A DNA stretch of 48,080 bases, taken from Flavobacteriales bacterium. GTDB taxonomy: Bacteria; Bacteroidota; Bacteroidia; Flavobacteriales; BACL11. The notes below the pieces were generated by a model. The model had not been told where the DNA came from, searched no databases, and saw only the letters and a program-made list of their open reading frames with translations. The stretch is from contig JAAZYM010000042.1 of the NCBI GenBank assembly GCA_014239655.1, positions 1 to 48,080 of the forward strand, read 5' to 3'. This document shows positions 17,666-26,196 of the stretch, in pieces (positions within the stretch are counted from its first letter, which is position 1; the number at the start of each line of letters is the position of its first letter). Made by a program: the position numbers and the translations under genes.

Positions 17666-17673
17666 TATTTTTG
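17666..17673 (+). promoter_or_regulatory. Candidate -7 element (TATTTTTG) directly before feoA
   Basis: Exact TAnnTTTG match ending only 4 nt before the feoA ATG. If used, it would give a leaderless or near-leaderless feoAB transcript. It could also be a chance match in AT-rich sequence. Confidence 0.35.
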
Positions 17674-17677
17674 TTAG

Positions 17678-17911
17678 ATGCTAAGTTTATCTCAACTTCC
17701 AGTTTATACAGATGCAGAGATTTCTAAGATTAATGATCCTGACTTAGAACAAAAACTTCTTGAAATGGGTTGTACTCCGGGTGAAATAATTTCTGTGGTA
17801 AGAAAGGCTCCGTTTAAAGGGCCAATAGCAATTATGGTCTCTTCATATATGCTTAGTATTAGATTTTCTGATGCATGTAAAATTGATGTGAATATCAAAA
17901 ATGGAAGCTAG
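17678..17911 (+). CDS. feoA: Ferrous iron transport protein A
   Basis: Small SH3-like cytosolic partner of the FeoB ferrous iron transporter. The 77 residues match FeoA in size and pattern: L-P at the start, KLLEMGCTPGEIISVVRKAPFKGPI in two blocks and a C-terminal strand with IRFSDACKI. It overlaps feoB by 11 nt, which supports coupled synthesis. I saw no Fur-box-like palindrome, so iron regulation cannot be shown from sequence. Confidence 0.93.
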   Translation: MLSLSQLPVYTDAEISKINDPDLEQKLLEMGCTPGEIISVVRKAPFKGPIAIMVSSYMLSIRFSDACKIDVNIKNGS

Positions 17912-19985
17912 TAAACTTAATATTGTTCTTGCTGGAAATCCCAATTCTGGGAAGACAACTCTTTTTAATGCTTTAACTGGTTTAAAACAAAAGGTTGGGA
18001 ATTATCCTGGTATTACCGTTGAGAAGAAGGTGGCTGATGTTGATATTGTAGGTCATAATGTAAGAATAATAGATGTGCCAGGAATTTATAGCCTCTATTC
18101 TAAATCTATTGATGAGAAGGTAGCTCAAAGCATTATATGTGATAAATTCCAGGATGATTATGCTGATGTTGTTGTTGTTGTTGCTGATGCATCAAACTTA
18201 AGAAGATCGATTTTTCTTTTAACACAGATAATTGACCTTAAGATTCCAGTTGTTTTGGCTTTAAACATGATAGATATTGCATCAAAAAAAGGGATTATAC
18301 TAGATGTAAATAAACTTTCTTTCGAATTAGGAATAGAGATAATTGCGATTAATGCTAGAAAGGCAAGAGGTCTATTAAAATTAAAGGATGCTATTATTAG
18401 AACTATATCTAATCAATCAGATAATTATAAAACGATTTTAGATGTAAATAAGGTTTTTGGAAAGATTATATTAGAAGTTAATCAAATACGAGGGATACAA
18501 AATGATTATGCTTCTTTCTTGTCATTATGTGGTTATGATATGGGTAATACTATAGAACAGAAAGTTAAGATTTCTGTTCTTTCAAAAGATAATGAATTAA
18601 TTGTTGATAGATTACAAGCGAAGGAGACTGTAAGGAGATATAAAAATATCGACATCATTATATCTAAGAGTACAAAGATTGTGGAAGTAGCAGGTAAATA
18701 TAGAGTAACAGAAATTATTGATAAGATTCTTATGCATCCATTTTTTGGTTATTTGATTTTCTTGTCAATTCTTTTTTTAATGTTCCAAGCAGTGTTTCAA
18801 TGGTCTTCATTGCCTATGGATGTGATTGATGGGTTATTTACAAAATTATCACTTTGGACTGCTAGCGCTATTCCTCAGGGAATCTTAAATGATTTATTAG
18901 TGAATGGCGTGTTAGCAGGCATAGGCGGTATAGTTATTTTTATTCCTCAAATAGCATTTTTATTTGCATTTATTGTTTTTCTTGAGGACACAGGATATAT
19001 GGCAAGGGTAAGTTTTATTACTGATAGGTTCCTTAAACAAGTAGGGTTAAATGGAAGATCAGTTATTCCCTTATTAAGTGGCGTTGCATGTGCTGTTCCA
19101 GCAATAATGTCTGCAAGAACTATTTCAAATTGGAAAGAGCGGTTGATTACTATAATGGTTACTCCTTTAATGAGTTGTTCAGCTAGGTTACCTGTATATA
19201 CTTTAATAATATCTCTGATTATACCAGTAGATGTTTATTATGGTATTTTTAATTTACAAGGATTAGTTTTAATGCTATTTTATATTTTAGGTTTTTTAGC
19301 TGCTATTATCATCGCATTTCTTTTAAAATTTATTATTAAGAGTAAGGAGAGATCATTTTTTGTAATGGAGATGCCATCATATAAAATTCCAGATTGGAAA
19401 ACTGTTATATATACTATCTTCGAAAAAGTAAAAATCTTTCTTTTTGATGCAGGTAAGATAATAATAGCTATTTCTATTATCTTATGGTTTCTGTCCTCTT
19501 ATGGTCCCGGTGAGAAGTTTAAGCAAATTGAAGATAAATGGCAAGACAAAGAATTTGCTCAAGAAAATATTGCCTCAGAAAAGTTAGAATATTCATATGC
19601 TGGTTTAATTGGTAAAGTTATTGAGCCAGCTATAAAACCATTAGGGTTTGATTGGAAAATTGGTATTTCTTTAATCACCTCTTTTGCTGCGAGAGAAGTT
19701 TTTGTAGGAACAATGTCTACAATATATAGTGTTGGAGATGATGATATTGTTTCTATAAGAGAAAGATTAAGAAGAGAAAGAAATAAAGAAACAGGAGAGC
19801 CTTTCTTTACTACTGCTGTTGGGATTTCATTAATGCTTTTTTATGCTTTTGCAATGCAGTGTATGACTACTGTAGCCGTTGTATATAGAGAAACAAACAG
19901 TATAAAATGGCCGCTGTTACAGTTTCTTTATCTAACAGTTTTAGCGTATTTATCAAGTTTTATTGCGTTCCAACTTTTGAGTTAG
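17901..19985 (+). CDS. feoB: Ferrous iron transport protein B
   Basis: Inner-membrane Fe2+ transporter with an N-terminal GTPase. In 694 residues: G1 GNPNSGKTTLFN (about 12-23), the FeoB marker VGNYPGITVE, G3 DVPGIYSL (near 60) and G4 NMID (near 122), then a helical spacer and two Gate modules with a cysteine-containing GVACAVPAIMSAR (near 395) and SCSARLPVY. About eight or more membrane helices follow residue 285. It overlaps feoA by 11 nt and shares TAGTG with the following SprT-like gene, so the three probably form one operon. Confidence 0.96.
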   Translation: MEASKLNIVLAGNPNSGKTTLFNALTGLKQKVGNYPGITVEKKVADVDIVGHNVRIIDVPGIYSLYSKSIDEKVAQSIICDKFQDDYADVVVVVADASNLRRSIFLLTQIIDLKIPVVLALNMIDIASKKGIILDVNKLSFELGIEIIAINARKARGLLKLKDAIIRTISNQSDNYKTILDVNKVFGKIILEVNQIRGIQNDYASFLSLCGYDMGNTIEQKVKISVLSKDNELIVDRLQAKETVRRYKNIDIIISKSTKIVEVAGKYRVTEIIDKILMHPFFGYLIFLSILFLMFQAVFQWSSLPMDVIDGLFTKLSLWTASAIPQGILNDLLVNGVLAGIGGIVIFIPQIAFLFAFIVFLEDTGYMARVSFITDRFLKQVGLNGRSVIPLLSGVACAVPAIMSARTISNWKERLITIMVTPLMSCSARLPVYTLIISLIIPVDVYYGIFNLQGLVLMLFYILGFLAAIIIAFLLKFIIKSKERSFFVMEMPSYKIPDWKTVIYTIFEKVKIFLFDAGKIIIAISIILWFLSSYGPGEKFKQIEDKWQDKEFAQENIASEKLEYSYAGLIGKVIEPAIKPLGFDWKIGISLITSFAAREVFVGTMSTIYSVGDDDIVSIRERLRRERNKETGEPFFTTAVGISLMLFYAFAMQCMTTVAVVYRETNSIKWPLLQFLYLTVLAYLSSFIAFQLLS

Positions 19986-20581
19986 TGGATAATAAGTTTA
20001 CATCTTACCTACCTAAGAATTCAGTTTACTTGATTGAGCAATGGGTTAAAGATTTAGATGTTGACATTAGAGTTGTAAAGCCAAGAAAAAGTAAATTAGG
20101 TGATTTTCGATGTAATTTAAATAGAAAATATATTATTAGTATTAATAATAATCTTAACCAGTTTTCTTTTCTAATTACTTTAATACATGAACTTGCTCAT
20201 GCTTTTGTTTATGAAAAATACAGAAAGACTGTTTTGGCTCATGGTAATGAGTGGAAAGAAATGTTTAGAAAATTAATGTTTAATTTTTTATCAGATAAAA
20301 TCTTTCCTCATGATATTCTTTCTTCTCTTTCAAAGCACCTGATTAATCCTTCTGCAAGCACATGTAATGATGTTGTTTTGTCTTTAGTTTTAAGAAGATA
20401 CGACCTTGTAAAATCATTAAATATTAGTGAAATTAAGCAAGGAGAAAAATTTATCTTTTCTGATCGTACATTTATCAAGGGAGAAAAATTAAGAAAAAGA
20501 TTTAAGTGTATAGATCTTAAAACTAACAAGTTGTATCTTTTTAATCCATTGGCAAAAATTGATCTACCTAAAGGAAGTTAA
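19985..20581 (+). CDS. SprT-like zinc metalloprotease domain protein
   Basis: Putative zinc peptidase of the SprT/Spartan fold. The active-site motif HELAHAFVYEKY (HExxH) and the later LAHGNEWKEMF (third ligand His, as in SprT) are intact, and the C-terminal part is the basic Bacteroidota-type extension. I chose the GTG at 19985-19987, giving 198 residues and a TAGTG overlap with the feoB stop, because homologues begin just before the YLP motif. The ATG at 19907 would add 26 residues read from feoB sequence in another frame. Substrate is unknown; DNA-protein crosslink repair is known for eukaryotic Spartan only. Confidence 0.82.
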   Translation: MDNKFTSYLPKNSVYLIEQWVKDLDVDIRVVKPRKSKLGDFRCNLNRKYIISINNNLNQFSFLITLIHELAHAFVYEKYRKTVLAHGNEWKEMFRKLMFNFLSDKIFPHDILSSLSKHLINPSASTCNDVVLSLVLRRYDLVKSLNISEIKQGEKFIFSDRTFIKGEKLRKRFKCIDLKTNKLYLFNPLAKIDLPKGS

Positions 20582-20591
20582 AAATATAGTT

Positions 20592-20599
20592 TAAATTTG
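20592..20599 (+). promoter_or_regulatory. Candidate -7 element (TAAATTTG) for manC
   Basis: Exact TAnnTTTG match 17 nt before the manC ATG and 10 nt after the SprT-like stop. No clear -33 TTG at the expected distance. Confidence 0.45.
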
Positions 20600-20616
20600 C
20601 AAAAAAGTTAAGGTAA

Positions 20617-21693
20617 ATGGATAAAAAAAATTATGCTATAATAATGGCTGGTGGTATTGGCTCACGTTTTTGGCCATTGAGTAGGAAGATATTACCAAAA
20701 CAGTTTCTGGATATCCTAGGTATTGGAGAAACTCTTATTCAACAAACATTCAGAAGACTAAGTCTACTATGTCCTAAAGAGAATATATATATAGTTACAA
20801 ACAAAGATTATTTTGATTTATGTAAAGAACAGATAGAAGAAATTAAGGTTAGTCAGATTTTATGTGAGCCAGTAATGCGAAATACAGCTCCATGTATAGC
20901 TTATGCGGCATTTAAAATACATGCTAAAGATCCTGATGCAAAATTAATTGTTGCCCCGTCTGATCATCTTATTACTAATGAAGTCGAGTATGTTAATATT
21001 ATTAATCGTGTTTTTAAAATAATCTCTCTCCAAGATATTATTGTAACTTTAGGTATTCAGCCTAATAGGCCTGATACAGGATATGGATATGTTCAATATG
21101 ATGAGAGTAATAACTTATTAAAGGATAATAGGTTAAAAAAGGTAAAGACTTTTACTGAGAAACCAGATTTAGAGTTGGCATTACAGTTTTTAGATAGTGG
21201 AGATTTTTTATGGAATGCTGGTATTTTTATTTTTTCATCTAAAGTGATTGTAGCTTCTTACAGGAAACACCTTAGAGATATATATGATATTTTTGATAGT
21301 GGTAATCAATTTTATAATACCAATAAAGAACATGATTTTATAGAACATGCTTTTCCATCCTGTAAGAATATTTCTATTGATTATGGGATATTAGAAAAAT
21401 CAGATATTGTATATGTTTATCCTTCTGATTTTGGATGGAGCGATTTAGGAACATGGGGCTCTATAGATAATCATCTAATAAAAGATGATAGTAATAATTC
21501 TGCTAGGGGTAATGATGTGAATTTATATAATTCTCAAAATAACATTGTCTTTACTAATACAATTAGAGAGTGTGTTATTAATGGATTAGATGGGTATATT
21601 GTAGTAGAAAACAAGGGGTCTCTTTTAATCTGTAAAAAGGAAGACGAACAGCAGATTAAGACATTTGTTTCTGATCTGAAAAACAAAAGTTAG
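20617..21693 (+). CDS. manC: Mannose-1-phosphate guanylyltransferase
   Basis: Makes GDP-mannose from mannose 1-phosphate and GTP, feeding surface polysaccharide and glycan synthesis. The 358 residues show the nucleotidyltransferase signature MAGGIGSRFWPLSR (about 10-23) and PKQFL, then APSDHLI, FTEKPD, WNAGIFIFSS and the family end motif SDFGWSDLGTW. Length corresponds to the short form without the phosphomannose isomerase domain of AlgA-type fusions. It is convergent with fumC, with 3 nt between stops. Confidence 0.94.
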   Translation: MDKKNYAIIMAGGIGSRFWPLSRKILPKQFLDILGIGETLIQQTFRRLSLLCPKENIYIVTNKDYFDLCKEQIEEIKVSQILCEPVMRNTAPCIAYAAFKIHAKDPDAKLIVAPSDHLITNEVEYVNIINRVFKIISLQDIIVTLGIQPNRPDTGYGYVQYDESNNLLKDNRLKKVKTFTEKPDLELALQFLDSGDFLWNAGIFIFSSKVIVASYRKHLRDIYDIFDSGNQFYNTNKEHDFIEHAFPSCKNISIDYGILEKSDIVYVYPSDFGWSDLGTWGSIDNHLIKDDSNNSARGNDVNLYNSQNNIVFTNTIRECVINGLDGYIVVENKGSLLICKKEDEQQIKTFVSDLKNKS

Positions 21694-21696
21694 AAT

Positions 21697-23088
21697 CTAT
21701 TTATTGCACATCTTTTTTGGATCTACCCATTTTTCAAATTCTTCTTTAGTTACATAGTTTAATCTTAATGCTTCTTCTTTTAGAGTTGTTCCATTTTTAT
21801 GAGCATTTTTTGCTATTTCAGATGCTTTCTCATAACCAATTTTTGTATTAAGTGCTGTAATTAGCATGAGTGAGTTTTTCAGATTATTTTCAATGTTTTT
21901 GTGGTTTGGTGATATCCCAAGTACACAATTTTTTTCAAATGAATCACATCCATCAGATAATAATTTTGCAGATTGAATAAAGTTGGCAGCAATGACTGGT
22001 TTATAGACATTAAGCTGTAGTTGTCCTTGCATTCCAGCCGTAGTAATTGTCATGTCATTTCCAATTATTTGAGCACATATCATAGTTAGTGCTTCAATCT
22101 GTGTAGGATTTACTTTACCCGGCATTATTGATGATCCTGGTTCATTGGAAGGTATATTTAATTCCCCGATTCCACATCTAGGACCAGATGCTAGTAGCCT
22201 AATATCATTTGCAATTTTATTTAGTGAAACAGCAATTTGTTTTAGTGCACTATGTGTCTCAACGAAAGCATCATTTGCAGATAATGCTTCAAATTTATTT
22301 TTTGCACTTGAAAATTTAATTTTAGTAAAATCTGATATCTTTTTTGCAACAAGTTTGGAATATCCTTTAGGAGAATTTAAGCCAGTTCCTACAGCGGTTC
22401 CTCCAATTGCTATTTCGCATAGATGAGGTATGGAGTTTTTTAATGATCTGATTCCATAATCTAATTGAGCAACATAACCAGAGAATTCTTGTCCTAGAGT
22501 TAGTGGAGTGGCATCCATTAAGTGTGTTCTGCCAATAACAACAATTTTAGAAAATGATTTTGCTTTATTGTTTAAGGCTTCTCTTAGTTTAGTTATTGCA
22601 GGTATTGTTTTTTCAGTAATGATTTTTACTGCTGCAATATGCATTGCTGTTGGAAATGTATCATTTGAACTTTGTGATTTATTCACATCATCATTTGGAT
22701 GGATTGTTTTTTTTATATCATCAATTTTTCCGCCATTATTTATATGAGCAACATTTGCGATTACTTCATTTATATTCATGTTTGATTGAGTACCACTACC
22801 AGTTTGCCATATAACAAGTGGAAATTGGTCGTTATGATCTTGGTTTAGTATTTCATCACAAACTTTTACAATTGCATTTTTCTTATCTCTTGACAGGACC
22901 TTTAATTCATGATTCGCATGTGCCGCTGCTTTCTTAAGAATAGCAAAACCTAAGATAATTTCTAGAGGCATACTAGCATCAGGACCTATCTTAAAGTTAT
23001 TTCTACTTCTTTCGGTTTGTGCTCCCCAATATCTATCCATTGGCACTTTTACTTCTCCCATAGTATCTTTTTCAATTCTATATTTCAT
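21697..23088 (-). CDS. fumC: Fumarate hydratase class II
   Basis: Oxygen-stable, cofactor-free fumarase of the TCA cycle interconverting fumarate and malate. The 463 residues begin with the family-typical [13 protein letters not shown] and show [12 protein letters not shown] (about 99-110), [10 protein letters not shown] (His/Thr site) and the superfamily signature [13 protein letters not shown] (near 317-329). Length is normal. It stands alone, divergent from a small membrane protein gene and tail to tail with manC. Aspartase and argininosuccinate lyase share the superfamily, but these segments match FumC. Confidence 0.96.
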   Translation of the reverse strand: MKYRIEKDTMGEVKVPMDRYWGAQTERSRNNFKIGPDASMPLEIILGFAILKKAAAHANHELKVLSRDKKNAIVKVCDEILNQDHNDQFPLVIWQTGSGTQSNMNINEVIANVAHINNGGKIDDIKKTIHPNDDVNKSQSSNDTFPTAMHIAAVKIITEKTIPAITKLREALNNKAKSFSKIVVIGRTHLMDATPLTLGQEFSGYVAQLDYGIRSLKNSIPHLCEIAIGGTAVGTGLNSPKGYSKLVAKKISDFTKIKFSSAKNKFEALSANDAFVETHSALKQIAVSLNKIANDIRLLASGPRCGIGELNIPSNEPGSSIMPGKVNPTQIEALTMICAQIIGNDMTITTAGMQGQLQLNVYKPVIAANFIQSAKLLSDGCDSFEKNCVLGISPNHKNIENNLKNSLMLITALNTKIGYEKASEIAKNAHKNGTTLKEEALRLNYVTKEEFEKWVDPKKMCNK

Positions 23089-23145
23089 CTTAAAAAATTT
23101 TGTTGGTTACTTAAGTTGTTGTTAATTTGTTTTAAAATATTGGCT

Positions 23146-23289
23146 ATGAAATTTCTTGGTTTTCTAATTTTTTTATTTGTTTTTTTAATGGCATTTTGGT
23201 GTCTGTTCTTTCTAGCTAGCATTATTCCTTATTTTATCTATGTTTGGCTTATGGAAGGTAAGCTAGAGGATCATCAGATTCCTAAATAA
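23146..23289 (+). CDS. Small membrane protein of unknown function (47 aa)
   Basis: Frame from the ATG at 23146 to TAA at 23289. Residues 3-35 are almost entirely hydrophobic and aromatic, long enough for one long or two short membrane helices, followed by a polar tail EGKLEDHQIPK. No signal-peptidase or lipobox site is evident. A near-consensus -7 element (TTAATTTG, one mismatch) lies 16 nt upstream. It is divergent from fumC and convergent with prfB. I do not recognise the family; the upstream extension of the frame is fumC antisense and was excluded. Confidence 0.6.
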   Translation: MKFLGFLIFLFVFLMAFWCLFFLASIIPYFIYVWLMEGKLEDHQIPK

Positions 23290-23315
23290 CCTTAAGCAAA
23301 TTTAATATTATTTTT

Positions 23316-24386
23316 TTATCCAAATTCCATTAGGTAGGCCTTAATGAATGGGTTTAATTCTCCATTAAGAACATTTGATGGATTAGTAGATTCGTAATTT
23401 GTTCTAAGATCTTTCACAAGCTTATATGGATGAAGTATATAGTTTCTAATTTGCGATCCCCATTCAATTTTTTTCTTTTTCCCTTCTATTTTTTCTTTTT
23501 CTTTTTCTTTTCTGTTTATTTCTAATTGATGAAGTTGTGATCTTAATAGCTTTATAGCTTTCTCTTTATTTTCTAATTGTGAACGTGTTTCAGAGTTTTC
23601 AATTGTTATTCCAGAAGGCTTGTGTTTTAGTCTTACTGCAGTCTCAACTTTATTAACACCTTGTCCACCCGCTCCTCCAGCTCTAAAGGTATCCCATTCT
23701 ATATCTGATGGGTTAATTTTAATTTCAACACTTTCATCTACTAGAGGATATACAAATACAGATGCAAATGTCGTATGCCTCTTAGCATTTGAATCAAATG
23801 GAGATATTCTCACAAGTCTATGCACACCATTTTCACTTTTAAGGTGGCCAAATGCATATTCTCCTTCAAATTCTAATGTTACAGATTTTATACCTACTGG
23901 TTCCGCTTTTTGTAAGTCAATTTGTTTTACTTTATAACCATTCTTCTCACCCCACATTATATACATTCTCATTAGCATATCTGCCCAATCTTGCCCTTCA
24001 GTTCCTCCTGCTCCTGGATTAATCGTCATGATACCATTCATTCCGTCTTCTTTGGAATTTAACATCTTCTTAAATTCTAATATTTCAAGATTTTCTATTG
24101 TTTTAATGAACTGGTCATGGATCTCATTATCATTAGCTTTAAGTTCGATAAAGATCTTTAGTTCTTCCAAACTATTTTCGATAGCGTTATATGCATCAAT
24201 CCATTCTTTTATACTTTTCTTTTTTTTAAGGGTTTTTTCAGCTTTTTTAGGGTTGCTCCAGAAATCATTGTTAATTATTTCTTTATCTAATTCTAATAGT
24301 TTTTGTTTTTTACTATTAATCTTAAGAAATTTGTGAAGTTTTTCTTTTCTTCTTTCTATATCTATTATATGCTCTTTGTTAATCAT
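23316..24386 (-). CDS. prfB: Peptide chain release factor 2 (no programmed frameshift)
   Basis: Terminates translation at UGA and UAA. RF2 identity comes from the tripeptide SPF in [12 protein letters not shown] (RF1 has PxT), and the catalytic GGQ is in [16 protein letters not shown] chose the ATG at 24384-24386 (356 residues), which puts 21 residues up to LHKFL as in homologues and avoids a 14-nt overlap with recX. At the place where most bacteria carry the in-frame UGA and +1 slip site (CTT TGA C), this gene reads CTT AAG ATT and continues in one frame, so UGA-dependent autoregulation is absent. It is 7 nt downstream of recX. Confidence 0.95.
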   Translation of the reverse strand: MINKEHIIDIERRKEKLHKFLKINSKKQKLLELDKEIINNDFWSNPKKAEKTLKKKKSIKEWIDAYNAIENSLEELKIFIELKANDNEIHDQFIKTIENLEILEFKKMLNSKEDGMNGIMTINPGAGGTEGQDWADMLMRMYIMWGEKNGYKVKQIDLQKAEPVGIKSVTLEFEGEYAFGHLKSENGVHRLVRISPFDSNAKRHTTFASVFVYPLVDESVEIKINPSDIEWDTFRAGGAGGQGVNKVETAVRLKHKPSGITIENSETRSQLENKEKAIKLLRSQLHQLEINRKEKEKEKIEGKKKKIEWGSQIRNYILHPYKLVKDLRTNYESTNPSNVLNGELNPFIKAYLMEFG

Positions 24387-24393
24387 TAGTTTA

Positions 24394-24843
24394 TTATAAA
24401 TTATCATTAATTACTTTCCATATTAAGTCTGTTTCATAACCTTTTTGATATAGATATCTTGCAATTTTAATGTTTTTCTTATAGATGTTTTTTTCATCTA
24501 TTGATTCTGATTTTTTCTTTATGATTTTTTTTATTGATTCTAAATAGGATTCTTTTGTGATCGCATTCAGCGATGAGTTAATTATATTCTCTGGTATGCT
24601 TTTTTTTTTAAGTTGATAAGCAATTTTTATCTTCCCCCATTTTTTTAGATTAAATTTACTCTTGCAATATAATAACGCATATCTTTCTTCATTAATATAA
24701 TTTTTTTCTATTAAATGATCGATTATTTTATTTTGATCTATATGTGTTTTTAAATTATTTAATTTTTTTATTACATCAAGCTTACATCTTTCTGATAGAG
24801 AACAATATTTTTCAAGTTTATTGATTGTAATACTATTGTTCAT
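24394..24843 (-). CDS. recX: Regulatory protein RecX
   Basis: Small cytosolic modulator of RecA filaments. The 149 residues show the three-helix repeats of the family: a Cys-containing N-terminal segment [12 protein letters not shown], then [20 protein letters not shown] and the central [15 protein letters not shown], followed by a second repeat ending in a basic tail. Bacteroidota RecX is of this length. It is followed by prfB and preceded by an exact -7 element (24866-24873). Confidence 0.88.
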   Translation of the reverse strand: MNNSITINKLEKYCSLSERCKLDVIKKLNNLKTHIDQNKIIDHLIEKNYINEERYALLYCKSKFNLKKWGKIKIAYQLKKKSIPENIINSSLNAITKESYLESIKKIIKKKSESIDEKNIYKKNIKIARYLYQKGYETDLIWKVINDNL

Positions 24844-24865
24844 TGTATAAAATTTTGATTATAAT

Positions 24866-24873
24866 CAAATGTA
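24866..24873 (-). promoter_or_regulatory. Candidate -7 element (TACATTTG) for recX-prfB
   Basis: Exact TAnnTTTG match on the minus strand, 22 nt before the recX ATG at 24843. No clear -33 TTG at 20 nt. Confidence 0.45.
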
Positions 24874-24893
24874 CATATTATCATGAATAATAT

Positions 24894-24901
24894 TAGATTT
24901 G
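24894..24901 (+). promoter_or_regulatory. Candidate -7 element (TAGATTTG) directly before the MFS gene
   Basis: Exact TAnnTTTG match ending 4 nt before the ATG at 24906, the same geometry as feoA. It would predict a leaderless transcript. Confidence 0.35.
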
Positions 24902-24905
24902 TATA

Positions 24906-26189
24906 ATGAAAAATAAGCAGGCAATTCTACTTCTTTTCTTGTCGAATATTATATCTGGTTTAGCTCAAGGAATTAGTATGATTGCTATTCCTTGGTATTT
25001 TATTGAGATTGCAGATATGCCTGAGTTTTTTGCCGCATCTTACTTGTTGATTACATTTTCTACATTGTTTTGGGGTATATACGCAGGATCATTAATAGAC
25101 AGGTATTCTAGAAAGAAAATTTTTATTTTAACAAATCTTGCGTGTGGTCTTTTTATTGGTTCAATAGCAATCTACGGTTCTTATTATAATTTTCTTTCAG
25201 AATATTTGGTTATTGCTGTTTTTGCGATTACAATATTTAATTATAATATTCATTATCCTAATCTTTATGCATTTGGTCAAGAAATTACAGAAAAGAGTAA
25301 ATACGGGAAGCTTAATTCGTACATAGAGGTTCAAGGCCAGACTACTAGTGTATTAGCAGGAGCATTTGCAGCTATATTATTAACTGGTACTACAGATAAG
25401 AATTTAGATATAGCTGGATTCAATATAAGTTTACCTGTAGATATTGAGCAATGGCAGATTTATGATATTTTTCTTTTAGATGCATGTACATATCTTGTTG
25501 TTATTGGAATTATCTCTTTTATAAGATATGTGCCAATTTCAGATGAGCAAGTACATTTAGGATCTCTTTTTGATAGGATAATGATAGGCTTTAATTATTT
25601 AAAAGATAATCCCGTAATCTTTGTGTTTGGTGTAGTTTCTTATATGTTGTTTGCGTTTACTTTAGTAGAAATCCATGTTATATTACCATCCTATGTACAT
25701 GATTTTCTACTGGCTTCGGGAAATGTATATGCTTCATCTGAAGTCTATTATTCAATAGGAGCAATCCTTTCTGGATTGCTTGTTCTTAGAGTATTAAAAG
25801 GGGTAAACACATATATAGCAGTAATATTATTAATGTTATTTGTTTCTGTTGCATTTTTTGCTATGACTTATTATGATTTATTATGGATTTTCTTTATAGG
25901 TAGTTTAGTTGTAGGTATAACTAATGCAGGTATTAGGATATTAAGAACAACATATCTTTTTAATCATATACCAAACAACTTGATAGGCAGGTCTACATCA
26001 GTATTTTCTTCAATTAATATTATAGTCAGGATGATTTTAATTTCTGTTTTGGCTATTCCATTTTTTAATATTAATGATAATATTAGATGGGGCTATCTTA
26101 TGGGAGTTGTTATTATGGTATTGTCTGCTGCGATATTGTTTTCTCTTTTTTTAAGAGAAAACAAGAATTCTCAATTAATTGAAAAATAA
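24906..26189 (+). CDS. Major facilitator superfamily transporter
   Basis: Inner-membrane secondary transporter with about 12 hydrophobic helices in 427 residues. The MFS loop 2-3 signature appears as GSLIDRYSRKKIF (about 61-73), and the opening NIISGLAQGISMIAIPWYF is typical of drug or macrolide efflux-like MFS-3 members. Substrate cannot be told from sequence. It is monocistronic: divergent from recX and tail to tail with rng, with 7 nt between stops. Its -7 element lies only 4 nt from the start codon. Confidence 0.88.
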   Translation: MKNKQAILLLFLSNIISGLAQGISMIAIPWYFIEIADMPEFFAASYLLITFSTLFWGIYAGSLIDRYSRKKIFILTNLACGLFIGSIAIYGSYYNFLSEYLVIAVFAITIFNYNIHYPNLYAFGQEITEKSKYGKLNSYIEVQGQTTSVLAGAFAAILLTGTTDKNLDIAGFNISLPVDIEQWQIYDIFLLDACTYLVVIGIISFIRYVPISDEQVHLGSLFDRIMIGFNYLKDNPVIFVFGVVSYMLFAFTLVEIHVILPSYVHDFLLASGNVYASSEVYYSIGAILSGLLVLRVLKGVNTYIAVILLMLFVSVAFFAMTYYDLLWIFFIGSLVVGITNAGIRILRTTYLFNHIPNNLIGRSTSVFSSINIIVRMILISVLAIPFFNINDNIRWGYLMGVVIMVLSAAILFSLFLRENKNSQLIEK

Positions 26190-26196
26190 AACATCT

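Noticed and set aside
23316-24386. Release factor 1 (prfA)
   Set aside because: The specificity tripeptide is SPF and the sequence around GGQ is RF2-like.
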